A stretch of DNA of 64,000 bases from Isoetes taiwanensis. Taxonomy: Eukaryota > Streptophyta > Lycopodiopsida > Isoetales > Isoetaceae. The stretch lies in the NCBI GenBank assembly GCA_021234155.1, contig JAJEKV010000010.1, positions 4,500,871-4,564,870 on the forward strand. The letters are read 5' to 3'. How positions within the stretch are numbered: position 1 is the first letter of the stretch; every line of letters begins with the position of its first letter. The translations under genes were made by a program, and so were the position numbers. Below are positions 55,460 to 64,000 of this stretch, piece by piece. The notes below the pieces were generated by a model that was not told the DNA's origin, made no database searches, and saw only the letters and a program-made list of their open reading frames with translations.

Positions 55460-56600
55460 CCATTTGAAGGAGGGCTCCTGACTCAACAAGTGCCGAGGTT
55501 CATATTTCGTATGCTTATTACCTCCCATTTAACAAGACCACTTTGTCATTGAGGCCAGCAGTGAGATTTGAATATCCATTTTATCTTCATCATTGGGTTT
55601 GACATCAACTTTCTTGGCACTTGAGAAGTTTACTCCATGGGTTCTACTTGAATAGTCATAATTTTCTTTCTTTAAGATCGGTCTACGCTCTCACAATTAA
55701 CTTCCTTTGTTTTTATATCATGATTTCAGGGCATTGAGTTACCTACTTACAACTTGCTGCATTAACCTTGTTTTTAGACCCTTGTAGCAACAAATTTTTG
55801 CCTTCTAAGCCATGTGGTCATTAGGTTGCTTTACTAAGTTGTTTGGCTTTCAATTGAGCAGTTTTTAGCATGGTTTAAGATCAAATATCAATTCTACAAC
55901 CATATTTATCAAACCATTTCCCAGATTTGGTCTTACAGCATTTAGTCCTTAGGTAACTTTGCAAATCTTGACCCTACAAACACATTTATCAGACAATCTC
56001 CCAGATTTCGTTTTGTAGCATTGAGAGCTTAGGGAGCTCTACAGATGTCGACTCTGCAATCATTTATCAGACAATTTCCTAGATTTGGTCTTGCGGCATT
56101 GAGTGCTTAGGTAGTTTTACCTTTGAATACAATATTTTTCTCTTCTTCAACCACCATATCTTATTTGTGTGGAAAAATAGGAATACTTTAGCCTTTCTCC
56201 ATTACCTACAAACTGCAAGTCTGCAACCTTGTTTGATCAGGCATCTTCTGGCTTATTCGAACATCTTGTTTCTCATATATGTCATTATAAACTAGGATAT
56301 ACCATGTATCTTCTTCCTAGTTAGAGTATATACCATTTCATAAGATTGCTTTTTCTCCCTCTTTGTGTTTATTTTATTTAGCCAAGTTGCATAACATCCT
56401 GGATTTGAACCAGATAGAGATATCTTGTATTAGACCTCTTTTTCTCTTTTTATTTTTCGTTTTCTTTCTTTATAAGTCTGTTGAGTTTATTTGTTGCAAG
56501 TTGACTTAGTCATGTTTCTTGTTCTAGTGGTACGTTTTTATAATTTTCTTTTGCTTGCATCATTGCCCATCTCGATTCTTGTAAAATCTCCCATCCATTT
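55460..56600 (+). repeat. 1.1-kb direct duplication, copy 1
   Basis: Parallel to about 56830-58070 at an offset of about 1510 bp (left) to 1450 bp (right). Shared: GAGATTTGAATATCCATTTT, TTGGGTTTGACATCAACTTT, CTCCATGGGTTCTACTTGAA and GTCATGTTTCTTGTTCTA. Inside, a unit of about 80 bp (ATTTATCAGACAATTTCC.. TTGCGGCATTGAGTGCTTAG) is tandemly repeated three times at 55900-56115. No coding sequence. Confidence 0.9.
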
Positions 56601-56829
56601 CTTTTGATCAATCATGATCAGGGAAAATTGAATTTTGGTCTCTATAGAATCTAGGTATTAATTTTTGGTCTCCACAATATCTAAGTATCCATCATTCTCT
56701 TATATAGGGCTCCTAACTCGACATGTTTTGAGTATCTCTTATTCTCTAATATGGGCTCACGACGCAACATGTTTTTTGCCACATTATCTTCATTACTAAT
56801 CTTTGGCGTGATATTTTTCAGGGTTCATA

Positions 56830-58070
<1,241 letters not shown>

Positions 58071-58270
58071 CATTGGATTGGGGGAAATTGTAATTTTTTC
58101 TTGTCGTTTCTCCGGGTACATGTTCTTCTTTTTGTATAGTCTATCTCCCCAATATCTTTTAGCGGCTATTCTGCTTCATTCTTATTTTCTATTCTCAAGT
58201 TAATTTAATGTTTCCGTCATTTATTTTTCTCGACTATAATCATGGGGCACCAATTTTTATCTTATGGCCA

Positions 58271-58440
58271 AGGAATAGAATATAATAGAATAGAATAGTT
58301 TTTTTAACGTCCACGGAGACCAATAGGTCATGGGACCCATACAATGGGCTAGTACAATCATTACTACTAGGATTAAAAAACCCCTGCCTCGAAAGGTTTT
58401 CAAGGGAAAAACCTTTGCAGCAATGATGATACTAGACAAG
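58271..58440 (-). mobile_element. LINE 3'-end fragment with TATTC tail, minus strand
   Basis: An AATAGAATAGAATAG run at 58271-58298, then ACGTCCACGGAGACCAATAG and the 3' hairpin (CCTCGAAAGGTTTTCAAGGG near 58386-58408). The body is only about 140 bp, severely 5'-truncated. Confidence 0.85.
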
Positions 58441-60395
58441 CGGAGATAATGACAAGCGGAGAAGGCAATGCTAACATTGTCTTCTTAAATGATATGCTTG
58501 GGTGTGATTGGTGGCGCTTTTCTTCATTTACCTCTCAATGCAATACCATGGCTTCTTGGTTGACACCAATTAGCGTGATGCTCACAATGCATTTTGGTCA
58601 TCTATTTCTTAAAATTTTTGATGAGCTTAATTCTTGAATTTTCCAGGTTAATCTAGTCATCATCGACACTTTCCTTTCTCATTTCTCTCACATACACTTC
58701 TTTATAGCTTATATGATTGATCTTTCTTTATAGCTTATAACATTAGTCTTTTTACTTTTGGTTATTGACACTTGTTCTTGAGCTTTTTATCCTCTTCATA
58801 TTAATTTGTGTACTATCTTCCCTAGCTCTTTTTTGACATCTACAACGAATCTTCATTGACGTGCCTCAACTTTGGCAACCAGATATTCTTCTCTTTCTCA
58901 TATTTTTCTTCTTGTCTTGTTTTTTCTTGCCTTTCACGATTACATTTAGGGTGTATGAGATGGAGTGTTCCTCTTCTTTTGGCCAAATGATGTTGTTTGT
59001 TTGATACATAGAGTCTTCTAAGGATGCAATGGTTCTATGTCATCATAGAATCATCATTCTTGAGAAGATGGCATATCATTGGCCTATTTTTATCAGATTT
59101 TTCCTTTTTTCTTTTGTTTCTCTATATATTGTCATTGTCTTCTAGTTCATTCCTATCGACCTTCTCTTTGAGCGTTTCTTTCCTTTCTTCTTCTTGTTTC
59201 TAGTTTCCCTCCCTATCCTTTCTCATATATCCATGTTTTGCTTCTGCATTTGTTGAGTTTCTTGACGCATCTCTTTTTGTCTTTCACACTGGCTTCTTTT
59301 TTCATAGGCGGATGATCTTCCCCACACTAGTTTGTAGTTGTTTATCCTGGCTAGGTGGTTGATCTTCTCTGTCTTATTATTCTTGTTCTTTTGGCGGATG
59401 TTCTTCCCTGCTCTAGCTTTCACGAGATTCTTCTGTCAGAGCGGATATTCTTCCCTGTCCATCTCATGGTTTTTCTTTATATTCATTTCTGGATTTCATT
59501 TTTTCTTGTGCTCTTTTGAATTTACTCTAGGTTTACTTCTTTTTCATCTCTTACATTTTTTAATGGGCGTCTTCCTTTGAGAAAATGATAGATGCAGGTC
59601 CTTCTTTCAATTTTTGGGCACTTTTTGGAGTTGGCAGCGTTGATGCTTGGCGTGGTAGTCTGCTGACACATAGAGATCATTCGACATATTGCTGCTAGTC
59701 TTGGATCTTATCTTCATCAGTTATATCACTGTTAGTCTATCTTTTATCTTCATGGTTTTCCCCGAAAACCTGAAAGGACAGGGTTTTTAGTCCAATTGAT
59801 AAGATTTTGGACTTTGAGTCTATGTGACTTTATTTCTAACTTAATAAACCCTCGTTGATTGTCTAGTTCCGGGGTTTTTAAAATATGTCTGGCTTTAGAT
59901 TGTTTTGGCCATTCATTGGTACTACTTTACTATTGTACTTGTCTTGTTTTGGAACGCTCAATAAGGAAAGCCAAGATACATAGAGTCTCCCAAGAAATTA
60001 CATTCTATTGTTTCTGAGAAAAACACATAGAGTGTGGCATTAGAGTTTAGAGTTTACTGAAAAGAGCAATTCAATATGTTTGTTTTTGGATTGATCATGC
60101 TTTAGAGTTCAGGAAAAGAGCATAACCCATGTAAATCTTGGTAGTTGTATGATTTTAATAACATATCTCTCAATTTTAGAAAGTTATTAGAGCACTTTTA
60201 GGTAAGTGACAAATCGTAGAAATAGACCATGTCATATTGTACCGTACTAAAAATAAGCTCTTGTTAATTATCGAGCTTATGACTGGATGTGAAGCAAGTA
60301 GAGATATGATCAACAATGAACTAGTGTCCAAAGATGGAGATCAATATATTGCATGTCTGAAAACACAAGTTGCACATTGAACACCATTACAGTCC
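58441..60395. other. Pyrimidine-rich spacer with a LINE-like hairpin
   Basis: Rich in TTCTTT runs. At 59757-59800, CCCCGAAAACCTGAAAGG then ACAGGGTTTTTAGTCC resembles the LINE 3' hairpin in plus orientation, but without the downstream CGTCCACGG phrase, so it is only a possible fragment. No gene. Confidence 0.4.
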
Positions 60396-61890
60396 CCAGG
60401 GCATAACACCCCCCCTCTATGTGACCTAGATTGACGGATCCTATAGATACATCTAGAAATTTGGTAGATCCTACACTTATGACTTCCACAGGTTCTAGAG
60501 GTAGAGGGAGGCCACGACGCCCCCCCACCTTTATGCGAGAAGCAGCCTGTGCAGTTATGTATTTTGCTTCTTTTATTTCTTGTTCTTTTCTTATGATATT
60601 GCATGTCGGTTGCTTTCTAGATTGGAATCTTTACATATGAATCATGCACAAAAGTTATACAAGGTACAACATGTCTTCCTCCAACGGCTATAAGCAATTT
60701 TGGGAAGCCAAAAATTGTGCACGCGTCAAGAGTTTTTGCAAAATCCATAAAGAGTGTCGCAGATGATTTGTTTTACTGGAAAGAACCACATAAGCACACG
60801 AACCAACAAAATAGAAGTAAGTTTGTATCTAGATACTTTTATTGTTATTTAGTGATATACAAGAAGTTTGTAACTAGATTTTTTTTATTATTTTTTTTTA
60901 GTAATATTAAAGAAGTTTGTAACTAGATTTCTTTTATTGTTATTTGATCGTAACTTAAATTTTCAACGATGAAGCACCCTAGAGACTCAGCATGGTGTTG
61001 GATTTGATAAATCTGAATGAAAGCGCAAGATGTTTAGTGAGATAATCATATAGAAATTTATAAAATAGAATACCAATGCATTATGTTTGAGATGATTCGA
61101 TGTTTTGGAAGTATTTATACGTTGTTAGAGTTGAAACTCACATTTCAAATACTATGGTTTTGTAGGACACGCGTTATAGAATGAAGAAAAGCTATGATGT
61201 CTTCGGAGAATACTCCAAAGCCTGAACGAGCAGGTGATGAGTTTAGGGAGTGGGCAATTAAAAAAATCCAAATGGACAAGGCAGGAGATCAGAGACATGC
61301 ACAACAAATGCAGCAGCTGCGTAAGTCCTACAATTACTGGATGTATCTTGTTTATTATTAAAAACTTTACCGAAGTGGTTATGCTACAGTGCGAGAAAGG
61401 AATATACTGGTGCGGCCCATCGACTTGGCAGTGGTGGTGAACTTACGTTTGCCACTAGGTTTCCTAACTTCTTTTTTTTTCCCCTTCTTTTTCCTTTTTT
61501 TTTTAATTCTTTTGGGGGTTCTATTATTCGAGTATAAATAAAGCTAATAAATCTTTTATATTGTTTCATTTCAGTACCAAAAATATGGAAAAGAGCCAAT
61601 ATTTGACCAAGCCCAATTCGCATAACACATGGCCCGTGCACCATACTAATCAAGAAGTAAATTCATATGACATTATTTACGCAATGACATTGATTCTCAC
61701 TGTTTATTAATCATAATTCTTTTGCAGAGAATTATGGCGCGACTAGGCGATGAAAGAGGAGGCATATTGATGCTCCTAACGTGGATTCTGCTAATTATAG
61801 CATTCCCCTTGACGTAGAGGGTGATGTGATAAGCATGCATCCGTATTATTTTGATGGTGATGATGATAGGAGCAGTAGCTATGCTACATA
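60396..61890 (+). pseudogene. Transposon-like gene relic with an AT-hook motif
   Basis: The frame 60431-60640 contains SRGRGRPRRPPTFM, an AT-hook-type DNA-binding motif after an acidic/polar start. Discontinuous open pieces follow: SKSIKSVADDLFYWKEPH-like near 60735, KPERAGDEFREWAIKKIQMD near 61212, and an acidic end near 61790-61890. Exon-like pieces are separated by AT-rich gaps. The layout (AT-hook, helical middle, acidic end) would suit an accessory transposon protein. I recognise no transposase domain. Confidence 0.3.
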
Positions 61891-62029
61891 AACATGTTGA
61901 AACAATTTGAACCATATTTTTTAGTAATCAATTTTTCATTGTATTCTTTTACTCCTTGGAGATACTCATTCCCTCCCCTCCCCCATCCCTCTTTTTTTTC
62001 TTTTTTTAATTTAATCTATTTGCAATTGA

Positions 62030-62290
62030 CATCCGTGATAACAAACCATGGGTACAATTAAAAATCAATCGTGACGCGTGACAACTGCAAATACACATGG
62101 CATAAATATTAATTGGTAATGTGCAACAAATACGATTAAATTTTGTTACATGTCACAAATATTGCATTAGTAATGTGTGACAGAATTATATTTTGTAACA
62201 TGTTACAAGTAGTTCTTCGTTGGTAATGCATCACAAAGCATCTTTTGTGACGCAAATAAAAAAAAGTATTAATTAATGTACCTTCGTTAC
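62030..62290 (+). repeat. Degenerate GTAATGTGTGACA-type subterminal repeats
   Basis: GTGACGCGTGACA, GTAATGTGCAACA, GTTACATGTCACA, GTAATGTGTGACA, GTAACATGTTACA, GTAATGCATCACA and TTGTGACGCA occur in both orientations within 220 bp. Dense short repeats in both orientations are characteristic of the subterminal region of a cut-and-paste DNA transposon. It follows the AT-hook relic, so the two may belong together. Confidence 0.6.
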
Positions 62291-62297
62291 AAACTAT

Positions 62298-63332
62298 ATT
62301 CTATTCTATTAGTGTGGCTAGCAAAGATAATTTGCCATGCCAGGATGCATGGATAAGAATAAAGGAACTCATCTCTGATTGGTCGAAGCAAAATGCTGAT
62401 GTGTATTTTCTCTATTTTCATGTAGAGCCTTTTGGAGACACCATATTTTCTCTAATGATCTGGAATGACTTGGAGCAAGTGCAGAAAGCCTTCTTAGCAT
62501 GGGCACTGGGGGTGAAGTCCATGGTCCCATATTAAATCATGTTGCAGGAGACAGGTTTCTTGCATCTTCAGATGGCAGCTCTTGATCGTCACATCGTCTA
62601 CTTTCGAAGGTGGTCAATATGGACGATGCTCGTCTCCCTAACCTGGCTTATACCGTAGCAATGAGACCGCAGTGCCTCAAGGTCTAATGGAGGGAAAAGA
62701 GAGCTGAGTGGCTGGCCAGACGAAATGTGCAGGAGCACAGATGCATATAGGTGCAAATAAAAATATATCGCCATACCAGCGCCATATAAACTCCACATTA
62801 GAATGGGGCCCATAAAGCTATATACGTACCCATTTGCCTATGAAAAGGCACAAACTCATTGCCTCGATTTGCACATGTGAACATTGTCTCCAAATTGAGA
62901 CCGGCAGAAGGATTGTGGAACCATGCCAAGACATGCTTTGTCAATGCTGCCAAAGGAGAGCCATTGAGGATGAATGCCATACTCTTAAGAGCTGTCCACT
63001 ATATGATCAAATCCAAACACGCTAAATTAATCAATCCGATCAGCCGTTACATGTGATATTGAGCATGACTTCAGTACGGATGTTGGAATCATACCTTCAG
63101 GAGGTCATGGATATGTAGGATTAGCTATGTCCTCGGACACTCACCTGACATGTATGTATATTTCATAATATATATTTGCAGAGTTTGACAACAATTTTAT
63201 TACTGCCACGGTTTTTCCCTCAAAGACCCTTTGAGGCTAGTGTTTTTTTTTAACTCTGTTGCCCTCCTTGATTGGGCCACATAGGCCAATTAGTCTCTGC
63301 AGACGATAAAAACCATTCTATTCTATTCTTAT
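62298..63332 (+). mobile_element. 5'-truncated L1-type LINE, plus strand
   Basis: Carries the ORF2 C-terminal region colinear with 20220-21060 of the large LINE: WNDLEQVQKAFLAWALGVKS near 62460, and a zinc knuckle CQDMLCQCC..EDECHTLKSCPLY near 62930-63000. The 3' UTR hairpin lies near 63210-63250, then CAGACGATAAAAACC and an ATTCT repeat tail at 63315-63332. The left flank has ATTCTATTCTATTA at 62298-62311, matching the tail sequence, so target and tail share the repeat unit. Confidence 0.87.
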
Positions 63333-64000
63333 TATATTTTTTGTTGGTTCATTGGATTCTAGTATATTCTTACAAATATGCTGGATCTAGGGTCTAGACA
63401 TATACATCTCAGACCCACGTATTTAAAAAATGCTCCTCCATACAACAAGTAATACGTATGAAAATATGTTTTAAAAAGAAGAATACATGCCCTAAACCAA
63501 TGCAAGTACACTTGACATAGCCATGCATCTGAGAAGAAACCCAAAGCATAGCGTTCTATCAGCCAAAGAACTTTGCGCAAGTAGCAGAATATCCAAAGCA
63601 TAGCGGCAGGAAACAACGGATTGTACAAGCAGCCCTTGACTGCGCTCCTACAGTCCATATCAAATTTCATAGCTTTCAAAAAACTCCCAAAAGGACATGA
63701 CTGAATGGCTTTGTGAATCTCCACAATTAAGATGGAGACCTTGCATAAATTAATCTGTTCATTTTCTACTATACATTTTGACTTGCTTGCATGTTTAAAA
63801 TGATGAGTTTCAAGCAATTAAATATAAACCACTTGATTTTGAATTTCAATCATTGGACTTTTGAACCCATGTATGCCCACAACCAGGAAGATGAAGACTT
63901 ATTTATGATGCTTAGCACAGATATATATTTTTATATGTGCGCTGGGAGAACTAAATGAGTGAGACTTTGCGTGGCCTTGGGAATTTCTCCAACCATGCAG
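63333..64000. other. Spacer at window end
   Basis: The minus-strand frame 63359-63817 (152 codons) is Cys/Leu/Phe-rich with no recognised domain and is probably chance. Nothing else is supportable. Confidence 0.35.

Noticed and set aside
63359-63817. 152-codon minus-strand ORF
   Set aside because: Biased toward Cys, Leu and Phe with no motif or splice context; probably chance in AT-rich DNA.

Overview
The window is nuclear DNA of a land plant. It has spliceosomal introns with GT..AG borders, a plant-type dirigent gene, an organellar single-strand DNA-binding (OSB) gene with a PDF-type C-terminus, a PPR relic and a tRNA-derived SINE. Genes are few, separated by AT-rich spacers, microsatellites and decayed transposons. 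The many L1-type LINEs and the unusual transposon cargo would suit a non-flowering lineage (bryophyte, lycophyte or fern), but the sequence alone does not settle the species.

Layout. 1-1020: unassigned. About 1020-6194 and 19805-21200: one L1-clade LINE (repeat-rich 5' leader, ORF1, endonuclease, reverse transcriptase, zinc knuckle, 3' hairpin, simple-repeat tail), split by a 13.6-kb insertion at 6195-19802. The insertion has matching 24-bp terminal inverted repeats and TA on both sides. It carries a broken large gene with a GLHGG-like block, a family of three small coiled-coil proteins, a divergent frameshifted histone H3, and about ten 60-70-bp hairpins with the same stem lying between its genes. 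This is the most unusual object in the window.

21.7-24.4 kb: a hAT-type MITE and a minisatellite. 24425-26644: an intact nine-exon DNAJC8/SPF31-like J-protein gene. 28-33 kb: relics, including a PA200 (proteasome activator) fragment, a PPR pseudogene, short tandem repeats, and a second copy of the hAT MITE inserted in the centre of a small palindrome. 34.6-35.5 kb: a 5'-truncated LINE. 37.0-38.7 kb: a possible HUH-endonuclease (rolling-circle) transposon relic. 39425-39961: an intact dirigent gene on the minus strand. 40.3-42.6 kb: an ORF1-only LINE copy and a truncated LINE. 43.4-43.8 kb: a large inverted repeat. 45638-47230: the OSB gene, with one in-frame TGA.

48.9-64 kb: no intact gene is recognised. 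It holds a segmental duplicate of the 41.6-42.1-kb sequence, a minus-strand SINE, several tandem-repeat blocks, a poly(A)-ended retrosequence inserted in a GTT microsatellite, a 1.1-kb direct duplication in which one copy gained a 176-bp TATC array, an AT-hook-type transposon relic, and two more LINE fragments.

The likely working genes are the DNAJC8-like splicing-associated J-protein, the dirigent protein and perhaps OSB. They are functionally unrelated. The remainder is a record of nested insertions whose order can be read from interrupted elements, target-site duplications and an unoccupied paralogous site.
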